This document shows, in pieces, positions 1 through 7,402 of a DNA stretch of 53,735 nucleotides. The translations under genes and the position numbers were made by a program. Position 1 is the stretch's first letter; each line of letters begins with the position of its first letter. Below the pieces are notes generated by a model. The model saw only the letters and a program-made list of their open reading frames with translations. It searched no databases and had not been told where the DNA came from. This DNA comes from Bacillota bacterium (lineage in GTDB: Bacteria > Bacillota > Clostridia > Oscillospirales > Ethanoligenentaceae): contig JAEWAU010000066.1 of NCBI GenBank assembly GCA_023391535.1, forward strand, positions 1 to 53,735, in the 5' to 3' direction.

Positions 1-545
1 GCGACGTTACCTTCAATGTAGAGGACTACCTCGTACAGCGTTTGGCAAAGAACTTCGGCAGGGCCGAGGACGCCGCTTTCATCAGTGGCACCGGTGTTCA
101 GATGCCCACGGGAATTCTCAATGCCACAGGCGGCGCGGAAATCGGCTGCTCCGGCAGCGTCACTTATGACGACGTGATCAAGCTGTACTTCTCGGTCAAG
201 CCGGAGTACCGAAAGAAAGGCGTTTGGCTTATGAACGACGAAACCGCGCTGGCGCTCCGCACGCTCAAGGACAGCGCCGGGAACTACCTCTGGTGCGAGA
301 GCGACGACACCATCCTCAGCAAGCGCGTGGTCACGAACAACGCCATGCCCTCCGCCGCCACAGGCACGAAGCCAATTGTTTTCGGTGACTTCAGTTATTA
401 CTGGGTCATCGTCCGTAGCGCCGTCAGCGTACTGCCCATAGTGGAGACATTCACGCTGAACCAGCAGATCGGCTATCTGGCATTTGAGTTCCTCGACGGA
501 AAGCTCATCCGTCCGGAGGCTGTGAAGGTGCTGCAGATCGCCTGA
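1..545 (+). CDS. Phage major capsid protein, HK97 family, C-terminal part
   Basis: This is the C-terminal part of an HK97-fold major capsid protein, which assembles the icosahedral head of tailed phages. The gene enters from the left edge; codons read from base 3 and the frame is open to the edge, so the true start lies outside the window. Visible family signatures are the FISGTGVQMPTGIL stretch, the ALRTLKDSAGNYLW segment and the GDFSYYWVIVRS strand near the end. The stop is TGA at 543-545. It is followed by an imperfect hairpin (about 561-592) without a T run, not by the usual connector and tail genes. Instead a small mobile-element gene and a serine recombinase follow, so the window shows the right end of a prophage, a truncated prophage or a capsid-bearing satellite element. 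Family assignment is confident; element type is inference. Confidence 0.85.
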   Translation, partial: DVTFNVEDYLVQRLAKNFGRAEDAAFISGTGVQMPTGILNATGGAEIGCSGSVTYDDVIKLYFSVKPEYRKKGVWLMNDETALALRTLKDSAGNYLWCESDDTILSKRVVTNNAMPSAATGTKPIVFGDFSYYWVIVRSAVSVLPIVETFTLNQQIGYLAFEFLDGKLIRPEAVKVLQIA

Positions 546-705
546 TTTTGAGGATATAAGGCGCAGGGAGCGTCAGTGAGGCGCTCTCTGCCCTTAATAC
601 CCCGTTTGATTCCGCGTTTTAACACACGAGGCCCCACGCCCGTTCCCCGGCAATATTGCTGTGGAGATTTGACCCGCCCCTACCGGGTCAGGAAAGGAGG
701 ACAGC

Positions 706-867
706 ATGGATGATAAGACCGTCTGCGTAACCGAAAAAGTCATTGGTGACACGCTCTACGTTATCGAATCGGCGGTCAGCAACACCGCCAAGGAGACTGC
801 TTACGAAAAGCTGAAACGCCTGATTCTGAACGAATCCGAAAGTCAGAGAATAAAGCTGGCGTCTTAA
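706..867 (+). CDS. Small mobile-element protein, TnpW-like
   Basis: This 53-residue protein begins MDDKTVCVTEKVIGDTLYVI and ends with a lysine- and arginine-rich helix (KLKRLILNESE). It has an excellent ribosome binding site (GGAAAGGAGG, 691-700) five bases before the ATG. Small proteins with this layout, a beta-hairpin followed by a helix rich in K, R and E, are common beside serine recombinases in Clostridia, where they are often named TnpW. Its biochemical role is not established. It ends 77 bases before the recombinase start and is probably co-transcribed from upstream. It is real by ribosome binding site and codon pattern; the TnpW name is from memory of the family, not from a search. 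Confidence 0.6.
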   Translation: MDDKTVCVTEKVIGDTLYVIESAVSNTAKETAYEKLKRLILNESESQRIKLAS

Positions 868-878
868 CACAATACCGC

Positions 879-907
879 TTGACTTCTTCGCGGTAGTACG
901 CGAATAT
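879..907 (+). promoter_or_regulatory. Candidate promoter of the serine recombinase
   Basis: TTGACT (879-884), a 17-base spacer and GAATAT (902-907). The -35 is good and the -10 is weak. The -35 sits in one of two TACCGCTTGA direct repeats (873-882 and 912-921), and its last base begins the left arm of the inverted repeat at 884-898. A start near 914 would leave the left outer arm out of the mRNA. Confidence 0.4.
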
Positions 908-982
908 GTAGTACCGCTTGAAGACTGTCGGAAAGGAGGAAAAAATGAATACAAACAGACAGTCTTATACTACCGCGAAGAA
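884..982. repeat. Nested inverted repeats around the recombinase start codon
   Basis: Outer arms 884-898 and 968-982 are a perfect 15-base inverted repeat (TTCTTCGCGGTAGTA and its complement). Inner arms 921-929 and 958-966 are a perfect 9-base repeat (AAGACTGTC and its complement). The two nest into one long hairpin with a 22-base bulge on the left side. The loop 930-957 holds the ribosome binding site (GGAGG, 935-939) and the ATG (945). The right arms are coding sequence of the recombinase. Confidence 0.8.
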
Positions 983-2615
983 TGATAGCGTCACAGCCCT
1001 TTACTGCCGCCTGTCCCGCGACGACGAGTTGCAGGGCGACAGCAACAGCATCAAGAACCAGAAAGCCATTCTCCAGAAGTACGCCGATGACAACGGCTTC
1101 GGCAACACCCAGTTTTTCGTCGACGACGGATACAGCGGCACGAACTTCGATCGTCCTGACTGGCAGCGTCTGATGGCGCTCGTAGAAGAAGGCAGCGTCG
1201 GCACCATCATTGTAAAGGATATGAGCCGCCTCGGACGCGACTACCTCAAGGTTGGGTACTACACGGAAGTGCTTTTCCCCGGCTCCGACATACGTTTCAT
1301 CGCCATCAACAACGGCGTCGACAGCGCCAATCAGCAGGACAGCGATTTTACGCCGTTCCTCAACATCATAAACGAGTGGTACGCCAAGGACACCAGCAAA
1401 AAAATACGCGCCGTATTTAAGGCAAAAGGTCAGGCCGGAAAGCCGCTCTGCACCAATCCACCATACGGGTATGTCAAGGACCCGGTCGATAAATCACTCT
1501 GGGTAATTGATGAAGAAGCCGCCGAGGTCGTACGGCAGGCGTTCCACCTCTGCATGGACGGGTATGGGCCGACGCAGATAGCCAAGGAATTTATGAAACG
1601 CGGCTACAAGAATCCCACGGCTCATGCCAAGGATATGGGAATCAATCCGCCAGATAATCGCGCCCACGCAGGCGATTATTCATGGGATACCAGCACCATC
1701 GTCCATATGCTTTCCCGGCAGGAGTATCTGGGGCATACGGTAAACTTTAAAACCTATCGCAAGTCCTATAAGCAGAAAAAGCAGCTCAAAAACGACCCAT
1801 CCGAATGGCAGATTTTCAAAAATACCCACGAGGCGATTATCGAGGAGCCGGTTTTCGAGGTAGTCCAAAAAATCCGCGACGGCAGACGCCGCTGGACGCC
1901 GATGGGCGAGATGCCGATCCTCTCAGGGATGCTTTTCTGCGCGGATTGCGGAGCCAAGCTGTATCAGGTGCGAGGGCGTGGCTGGGAGCATGATAAGGAG
2001 TATTTCGTCTGCGCCACCTATCGCAAGGTCAAGGGTGGCTGCAGTTCCCACCAGATACGGAATGTGGTGGTCGAGGAACTGCTGCTCGACGGCATCCGGC
2101 AGATTACCGCTTTTGCCAGAGCGCATGAGGACGAGTTCGTACAGATGGTGACCTCAAAGACGAAAATGGCCCTCGACAAGAGCCTTCGGGATGACAAACG
2201 GGAGTTGGAACAGTCACAGGCCCGTATCGCCAAGCTGGACGACATCATCCAGCGGCTCTATGAGGATAATATTTCCGGCAAGGTTTCTGACGAGCGTTTT
2301 GCCAAGATGACCGCCAACTACGAAACCGAGCAGCATACCCTTGAGAGCCGTGCGTCTGAATTGAAAGCCTCCATGACCGCCGAAAATGAGAGTTCACTCA
2401 ACGTCGACCACTTTCTCGCCCTTGTGCGAAAGTACACGGATATACAGGCACTCACGGCGGAGATGATCCGTGAGTTCGTGGAAAGAATCTATGTGTATAA
2501 GGCGGAGCGCGTGGACGGCAGACGGGTACAGCGCATCAAAATCGTATGGAACTGCATTGGCGAATTCACACCGCCTGTTTCTACATCCGCAGTAGAACAA
2601 GAAAAATCGGCATAG
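945..2615 (+). CDS. Large serine recombinase (resolvase/invertase family)
   Basis: A 556-residue site-specific recombinase that would cut and rejoin att sites to integrate or excise the element. The N-terminal resolvase domain (about 14-160) has the catalytic serine in YCRLSRDD (S24) and the helix with DMSRLGRD. A recombinase domain follows (about 170-300). A zinc ribbon (about 330-375) shows CADCGAKL and the later cysteines of FVCATYRK and GGCSS. A coiled coil (about 405-470) and a C-terminal segment with REFVERIYVYKAERV complete the protein. The ATG at 945 was chosen over upstream TTG because GGAAAGGAGG ends five bases before it. All parts expected of an active enzyme are present. It is the last gene before chromosomal galT, so it is probably the integrase of the element to its left. 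Confidence 0.93.
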   Translation: MNTNRQSYTTAKNDSVTALYCRLSRDDELQGDSNSIKNQKAILQKYADDNGFGNTQFFVDDGYSGTNFDRPDWQRLMALVEEGSVGTIIVKDMSRLGRDYLKVGYYTEVLFPGSDIRFIAINNGVDSANQQDSDFTPFLNIINEWYAKDTSKKIRAVFKAKGQAGKPLCTNPPYGYVKDPVDKSLWVIDEEAAEVVRQAFHLCMDGYGPTQIAKEFMKRGYKNPTAHAKDMGINPPDNRAHAGDYSWDTSTIVHMLSRQEYLGHTVNFKTYRKSYKQKKQLKNDPSEWQIFKNTHEAIIEEPVFEVVQKIRDGRRRWTPMGEMPILSGMLFCADCGAKLYQVRGRGWEHDKEYFVCATYRKVKGGCSSHQIRNVVVEELLLDGIRQITAFARAHEDEFVQMVTSKTKMALDKSLRDDKRELEQSQARIAKLDDIIQRLYEDNISGKVSDERFAKMTANYETEQHTLESRASELKASMTAENESSLNVDHFLALVRKYTDIQALTAEMIREFVERIYVYKAERVDGRRVQRIKIVWNCIGEFTPPVSTSAVEQEKSA

Positions 2616-2650
2616 CCGGTAAATACATACCAAACTATGCCGATATTTTT
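2606..2650 (+). terminator. Intrinsic terminator of the recombinase
   Basis: A perfect 10-base stem (ATCGGCATAG at 2606-2615, CTATGCCGAT at 2635-2644) is followed by ATTTTTTT. The left arm includes the recombinase stop codon. Confidence 0.8.
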
Positions 2651-2653
2651 TCC

Positions 2654-2709
2654 GGGATTGAAAATCCCTAATTTGCACCACCTAAAGCGCGGCTTTTTTG
2701 CTTTTTCAA
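2654..2709. other. Probable mobile element/chromosome junction
   Basis: Between the recombinase terminator and the galT promoter there is no gene. Bases 2686-2700 (GCGCGGCTTTTTTGC) look like the right arm and T run of an intrinsic terminator, but no matching left arm occurs just upstream. This would fit an insertion that split a host terminator, with the left arm beyond the other end of the element. Inference only. Confidence 0.3.
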
Positions 2710-2738
2710 TTGACTTTCCCGTACGACGGGGGTATACT
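2710..2738 (+). promoter_or_regulatory. SigA-type promoter of galT
   Basis: TTGACT (2710-2715), 17 bases, TATACT (2733-2738). Near consensus. It predicts a leader of about 190 bases before galT, in which I see no gene and no known riboswitch. Confidence 0.75.
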
Positions 2739-2938
2739 GAAAACAAACTTAGTTAAAATGATTAACAAAGAAATGCGCCCGGAGAAAGCAAAAATCCGGG
2801 TCCGCATTCGCGCAAAAACGCGTGCGAATGCAGTGATGCGGAGCATGCCGGCTCTTGAAATCGGGCGCGGTATGAAACGCAGGGCGGCGGTGCGGCCGCA
2901 GGGCAGCCGGACGGCTGCGGGAAAGGATGGTCGTTTGC

Positions 2939-3922
2939 ATGGCTGAATTGAGATGGCATCCGCTGATTCAGGATTGGGTGATGGTGGCTTCCTCCCGGCA
3001 GAACCGCCCCCAAATGCCCAAGAACTGGTGCCCGTTCTGCCCCGGTTCGGGCAAGGTGCCGGAGAATTACGAGGTTTACGAATACGACAACGACTTCCCG
3101 GCACTGTCGCAGAACCCGCCAGAGCCGGACCCGGTGGCGAACGGCTTTTTCAAAACCCGCCCCGCCTACGGCAAATGCGAGGTCATTTTGTACTCGCCGG
3201 GGCACACTGTTACGCTCCCGGAGCTTCCTACCCCGCATATCCGCAAGCTGGTGGACCTTTGGGTGGAGCGCTTTCAGGCCCTAAAGGCGGACCCGAAGAT
3301 CAAGTACGTCTTTATCTTTGAAAACCGCGGCGAGATGGTGGGCGTCACCATGCCGCATCCGCACGGGCAGATTTACGGCTATTCGTTTATGCCCAAAAAG
3401 CTCCAGCTGGAGCTGCAATCGGCCAAGGAGTACCGCGAGGAGCACGGAAGTTGCCTGTTCTGCGATATGCTGGAGCAGGAGCGCGCGTTCGGGCAGCGAA
3501 TTTTGTTCGAAAACGAGTATTTCACCTGTTTTTTGCCCTTCTTTACGGAATACCCTTATGGCGCCTATCTCATGAGCCGGACGCACAAGGGCTCCATCGA
3601 CGAATTCACGCCCGCGGAGCGCGACGCGCTGGCGGAGGCGCTCAAGCGCACGTCCGGCATGTTCGACAGCCTGTTCGGCGTCAAATTCCCCTATATGATG
3701 TGCATGCACAACGCGCCGGTGAACAGCGGGGACACTTCGGCGTACTACCATTTCCACGTCGAGTTTTTCCCGCCGATGCGCGCGGCCGATAAACAGAAGT
3801 TCAACGCTTCCAGCGAAACGGGCGCTTGGGCGAGCTGCAACCCCACCTGCCCGGAGGAGAAGGCGGCCGAGCTTCGGGAGGCCTACGCGCGGTTTATGGC
3901 CACCGAAAACGCGAAAAAGTAA
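2939..3922 (+). CDS. galT: Galactose-1-phosphate uridylyltransferase
   Basis: A 327-residue GalT of the histidine-triad superfamily. It moves UMP from UDP-glucose to galactose-1-phosphate in the Leloir pathway, in the cytoplasm. The catalytic HPHGQ motif is present (TMPHPHGQIYGY, about residue 140). Zinc-site cysteines are likely those of NWCPFCPGSG (about 25-30), and a second CLFCDM pair lies near residue 180. The ATG at 2939 was preferred to ATG 2927 because GAAAGGA (2921-2927) is correctly spaced only for the second. galK and galE are not adjacent; the gene stands alone between mobile DNA and glmS. It could supply or drain UDP-sugar pools together with the beta-galactosidase at 37883, but the loci are far apart. 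Confidence 0.93.
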   Translation: MAELRWHPLIQDWVMVASSRQNRPQMPKNWCPFCPGSGKVPENYEVYEYDNDFPALSQNPPEPDPVANGFFKTRPAYGKCEVILYSPGHTVTLPELPTPHIRKLVDLWVERFQALKADPKIKYVFIFENRGEMVGVTMPHPHGQIYGYSFMPKKLQLELQSAKEYREEHGSCLFCDMLEQERAFGQRILFENEYFTCFLPFFTEYPYGAYLMSRTHKGSIDEFTPAERDALAEALKRTSGMFDSLFGVKFPYMMCMHNAPVNSGDTSAYYHFHVEFFPPMRAADKQKFNASSETGAWASCNPTCPEEKAAELREAYARFMATENAKK

Positions 3923-3941
3923 GATGTGCCGCACCGGAAAA

Positions 3942-3985
3942 GCCGCCGCAGCGGGTGAAATGCCCCGCTTGCGGCGGCTTTTCCG
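3942..3985 (+). terminator. Intrinsic terminator after galT
   Basis: A GC-rich stem (3942-3955 with 3963-3978, one small mismatch) ends in TTTTCC. Confidence 0.7.
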
Positions 3986-4046
3986 TTTGCTGCTTGTCCG
4001 ATTACACAATTAGGGAACGAATAATTTGTGATATTGCCGAAACCGC

Positions 4047-4074
4047 TTGACATTCTTCCAAAACACGGTATGAT
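4047..4074 (+). promoter_or_regulatory. SigA-type promoter of glmS
   Basis: TTGACA (4047-4052), 16 bases, TATGAT (4069-4074). The transcript would begin near 4081, about 120 bases before the ribozyme cleavage site. Confidence 0.75.
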
Positions 4075-4189
4075 GATAGTAGCCGTATGCGCGCCTGGGG
4101 CGGATAAGCTCCTGCGGGCCGGGAAGGAGGACGGAAAGCGGACGGCAGGCAAATACAGAACGGGAAGGTGAGAAGACCCGAATACAATC

Positions 4190-4338
4190 AAACAGAGCCA
4201 GCGCCAGGACCGGGATTTCCCGGTTGACGAGGCGGGGAGTGATCGAAAGATTCGGCGGGTGCTCCCCCGGCCGTGAGTGTTGCGGTCGTGAGCCATATCT
4301 GTAAAAAATGCGGGCAACCGCACAACAGAGGATATGGC
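4190..4338 (+). promoter_or_regulatory. glmS ribozyme riboswitch (glucosamine-6-phosphate sensor)
   Basis: A self-cleaving RNA that uses glucosamine-6-phosphate as cofactor; cleavage destabilises the glmS mRNA and so shuts off amino-sugar synthesis. The conserved core is recognisable: AGCGCCAGGACC at the cleavage site (A4200/G4201), GACGAGG (4225-4231), the ATCGAAAGATTCGGCGGGTG block and CTCCCCCGGC. A closing stem pairs GCCATATC with GATATGGC (ends at 4338) and encloses a small hairpin with a GCAA tetraloop. Pattern recognition is strong: position, order and core motifs all match the family and the downstream gene is glmS. Confidence 0.93.
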
Positions 4339-4645
4339 GTGCAGCGCTATTATTATGCCCTTTTTCCGAAAAGCGCGTTTTTTGCGGGCCGCCAGGGCCC
4401 GCGGAAACAATGCCGGCGGAAAAGAGGGGCGGAAGTTTGCAGCTACTTACTTGCTATAAATTTGCGCCGGTTTTGTTCCGGGGGCGGGAGCCTTCGGCGG
4501 CCGGCGGCCGGCTGCGGCAGCTCCGGCGGAAAAAATGCCGCGCGTTCGGCGGAGCGGCTCCGTTTTTGGGGCCGCCCGCGCAACAGGAAAGACGGGCAAC
4601 CCGCACCGCGGCGCCCGCCGCGCTCCGGGGCCCGTTTGACAGACC
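4339..4645 (+). other. GC-rich glmS leader downstream of the ribozyme
   Basis: About 300 bases between the ribozyme and the glmS ribosome binding site. I see GC-rich hairpin potential (for example around 4386-4402) but no gene, promoter or terminator. This is the fragment left attached to glmS after cleavage. Confidence 0.5.
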
Positions 4646-4657
4646 GGAGGATCTATT

Positions 4658-6466
4658 ATGTGTGGTATTGTCGGATATATCGGTAAAAAAGATTGCACGA
4701 ACGTTTTGATGGATATGCTCGCCAAACTCGAATACCGCGGCTACGACTCCGCGGGGATCGCCGTGTTTGAGGGGGAAAACGTCCGGGTCGTGAAAACCTG
4801 CGGCAGGCTTTCCAACCTGAGCGAACTTTTGATGATGAGCGGCGCGCCGAAGGGAATGTGCGGCATCGGGCACACGCGCTGGGCCACTCACGGCAAACCC
4901 TCGGATATCAACGCCCATCCGCACACCGGCGGCAGAGTGACGCTTGTGCACAACGGCATTATCGAGAACTACGTGCGGCTCCGGCAGATGCTGGAGGGGC
5001 ACGGTTATACGTTTGTTTCGGAAACGGACAGCGAAGTCGCCGCGAAGCTCATCGATTTCTTCTATCACGGGGACCCGCAGGAGGCGCTGCGCGAAGCGCT
5101 GGCGCGCATCCGCGGCTCATATGCGTTCGGCGTCCTGTTTTCCGACCGCCCGGGCGAAATCTACGCCGTGCGCAAGGACAGCCCGCTCATCGTGGCGCAG
5201 GGCGAGGGCGAAAGCTTCATCGCCTCGGATATCCCCGCGGTGCTTAAATACACGCGCACCTATTACCTGCTCGACGAAAACGAGGTGGCCGTGCTTTCAT
5301 CGGACGGCGTGCGCTTCTACAGCCCGGAAGGCGACGCGGTGGAAAAGGCGGCGCTGACGGCGTCGTGGGACGTTGCGGCGGCCGAAAAGGGCGGATACCG
5401 GCATTTCATGCTCAAGGAAATTTACGAGCAGCCCAAGGCCCTGCGCGACACGCTTTCCCCGCGCATCGCGGAAGGGAAGGTCGTGTTCGAAGGTCTCCCG
5501 GACGGCTATTTCAAGGGTGTTTCGCGCATCCATATCGTCGCGTGCGGTACGGCCATGCACGCGGGCCTGGTGGGCCGCTACGCCATCGAGAATCTTTCCG
5601 GCATCCCGGTGGATGTGGAGATCGCTTCGGAATTCCGGTACGGCAATTTCGCCCTGCAAAAGGATGAGCTGGTCGTCATCATTTCCCAGTCGGGCGAAAC
5701 GGCCGATACGCTCGCGGCTCTGCGGCTGGCGAAAAGCCGCGGGAACCGCACGCTCGCCGTCGTCAACGTCGTGGGTTCTTCTATCTCGCGCGAAGCGGAC
5801 CATGTGATCTATACGTGGGCCGGGCCGGAGATCGCCGTTGCTTCCACAAAAGCGTATTCGGTGCAGCTCGGCGTGATGTACCTGCTGGCCGTGCGCATCG
5901 CGTGCGAAGCGGGAAAGCTCGGCGCGGAGGAATGCGCCGCCTGGTGCGGCAAGCTTCTGGAGCTGCCGGGGCTTGTGGAAAAAACCTTCGCCTGCGCCGA
6001 GGAATGCCAGCGCCTGGCCTCGCTCTACCAGAACGCGCACAGCCTGTTCTACATCGGGCGCGGGCTGGATTACGCCGCGTCCATGGAAGGCTCGCTCAAG
6101 CTCAAGGAAATTTCCTATGTGCACAGCGAATCCTACGCCGCGGGCGAGCTCAAGCACGGCACCATTTCGCTGATTGTGGAAGGAACGCCGGTTGTGGCGG
6201 TGATGACGCAGAGCCGGCTTCTGGAAAAAACGCTCAGCAACGTCAAGGAAGTGAAGGCGCGGGGCGCGCAGGTGCTCGCCATCTGCCGCGAAAGCGCCGA
6301 TGCGGAGGCGGCCGACGAAATCATCCGCCTGCCGGAGCTGCCGGATCTCCTCATGCCGTCCCTCGCGGTCATCCCGCTCCAACTGTTCGCCTATTACATG
6401 GCGCTGCTGCGTGGCTGCAGCGTGGATAAACCGCGAAACCTTGCGAAGTCGGTTACAGTGGAGTAA
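4658..6466 (+). CDS. glmS: Glutamine--fructose-6-phosphate aminotransferase (isomerizing)
   Basis: A 602-residue GlmS, the first committed step of UDP-N-acetylglucosamine synthesis for peptidoglycan. It makes glucosamine-6-phosphate from fructose-6-phosphate and glutamine in the cytoplasm. The protein begins MCGIVGYIG, giving the N-terminal catalytic cysteine after methionine removal. The class II glutaminase domain (1-220) contains YRGYDSAGIA and GHTRWATHG. Two SIS sugar-isomerase domains follow (about 285-420 and 455-595), with VACGTAMHAG and SQSGETADTLAAL. The C-terminus DKPRNLAKSVTVE matches the family. GGAGG (4646-4650) lies seven bases before ATG. Length is normal. Regulated by the ribozyme upstream. 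Confidence 0.97.
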   Translation: MCGIVGYIGKKDCTNVLMDMLAKLEYRGYDSAGIAVFEGENVRVVKTCGRLSNLSELLMMSGAPKGMCGIGHTRWATHGKPSDINAHPHTGGRVTLVHNGIIENYVRLRQMLEGHGYTFVSETDSEVAAKLIDFFYHGDPQEALREALARIRGSYAFGVLFSDRPGEIYAVRKDSPLIVAQGEGESFIASDIPAVLKYTRTYYLLDENEVAVLSSDGVRFYSPEGDAVEKAALTASWDVAAAEKGGYRHFMLKEIYEQPKALRDTLSPRIAEGKVVFEGLPDGYFKGVSRIHIVACGTAMHAGLVGRYAIENLSGIPVDVEIASEFRYGNFALQKDELVVIISQSGETADTLAALRLAKSRGNRTLAVVNVVGSSISREADHVIYTWAGPEIAVASTKAYSVQLGVMYLLAVRIACEAGKLGAEECAAWCGKLLELPGLVEKTFACAEECQRLASLYQNAHSLFYIGRGLDYAASMEGSLKLKEISYVHSESYAAGELKHGTISLIVEGTPVVAVMTQSRLLEKTLSNVKEVKARGAQVLAICRESADAEAADEIIRLPELPDLLMPSLAVIPLQLFAYYMALLRGCSVDKPRNLAKSVTVE

Positions 6467-6471
6467 AATAG

Positions 6472-6503
6472 AAAGGCGCCGTTAATCCAGCGGCGCCTTT
6501 TCC
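6472..6503 (+). terminator. Intrinsic terminator of glmS
   Basis: A perfect stem (6472-6481 with 6491-6500, AAAGGCGCCG) runs into TTTTCC. Confidence 0.8.
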
Positions 6504-6682
6504 GTGCGCTGTTCGCACCCGGCAATTTCAGATAGGGCTGCAAAAGTCGCTGCTTCGCTCTTTTTTGGAAATGCCGAAAGCTGCGGGCGGGAACGGAACC
6601 GCCATCATATACGCCGCGCAGCGCCCGCCGCACAGGGGGCGCTCAAACGGGATGCCCGCGAGCGCGGGAAAGAGGTTGTGCC

Positions 6683-7309
6683 ATGGACGCGGAAGCTCTT
6701 ATTTTCGATATGGACGGCACCTTGTGGGATTCATCCGGAACGGTGGCCGAATCCTGGAACGAAACGCTGAAAAGATACCCCGAAGCAAAAGAACCCCTGA
6801 CCCCGCAGCTGCTGCAAAGCCTGATGGGCAGGACGCTGCCGGATATCGCGGACCGCCTGTTCCCCGATATCGAACCGGAAAGGCGCAGCGAAATGCTGAA
6901 CGCCTGCTGCGCGGAGGAAAACGCGTTCGTGCAGGAAAAAGGCGGGCGTTTGTACGACGGGCTGGAAAAAACGCTTCAGGTTCTCCGGGAAAAGGGGATG
7001 CGGCTGTTCATCGTAAGCAACAGCCAGGACGGGTACATTCAGGCCTTTCTCGCGCACTACGGGTTCGGCCGGTATTTTGAGGATTTTGAATGCGCGGGGC
7101 GCACGGGGCGCAGCAAAGGGGAAAACATTCAGGAGATCATGCAGCGCAACCATCTGTGCTCAGCGTACTATGTGGGCGATACTCAGATCGACTACGAGGC
7201 CACGCGCAAGGCCTGCATCCCGTTTATCCACGCGGAATACGGGTTCGGCAGGGTGGAGCGGTGCGAATACCGCATCGGCGCCTTCACGGAGCTCGCAGAG
7301 ATGTTTTAG
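6683..7309 (+). CDS. HAD-superfamily phosphatase
   Basis: A 208-residue haloacid dehalogenase-type hydrolase of the phosphoglycolate phosphatase/beta-phosphoglucomutase group. The nucleophile motif is IFDMDGTLWD (D9 and D11), motif II is IVSNSQ (about 110), and motif IV is YVGDTQIDYEA (about 166). A helical cap lies between motif I and II (residues 15-85). The substrate cannot be told from sequence. ATG 6683 has a purine-rich GGGAAAGAGG upstream (6666-6675). I found no clear promoter in the 180 bases after the glmS terminator. It converges with hppA. Confidence 0.85.
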   Translation: MDAEALIFDMDGTLWDSSGTVAESWNETLKRYPEAKEPLTPQLLQSLMGRTLPDIADRLFPDIEPERRSEMLNACCAEENAFVQEKGGRLYDGLEKTLQVLREKGMRLFIVSNSQDGYIQAFLAHYGFGRYFEDFECAGRTGRSKGENIQEIMQRNHLCSAYYVGDTQIDYEATRKACIPFIHAEYGFGRVERCEYRIGAFTELAEMF

Positions 7310-7332
7310 CCCCGGAATCGAATAAAAAAGCG

Positions 7333-7372
7333 AAAAAAAAGGAGCGCGGCCGTTCGGCCGCGCCCTTTTTTT
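7333..7372. terminator. Bidirectional terminator between the HAD gene and hppA
   Basis: The stem GCGCGGCC (7344-7351) and GGCCGCGC (7356-7363) is flanked by A8 on the left and T7 on the right, so it can end transcripts from both strands. Confidence 0.8.
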
Positions 7373-7402
7373 GCACCCCGCCCGAACGGCGGGATTTTTG
7401 TA

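Noticed and set aside
2698..2946. Small ORF in the galT leader
   Set aside because: It overlaps the promoter and leader, has no ribosome site and shows no protein-like pattern beyond basic residues.
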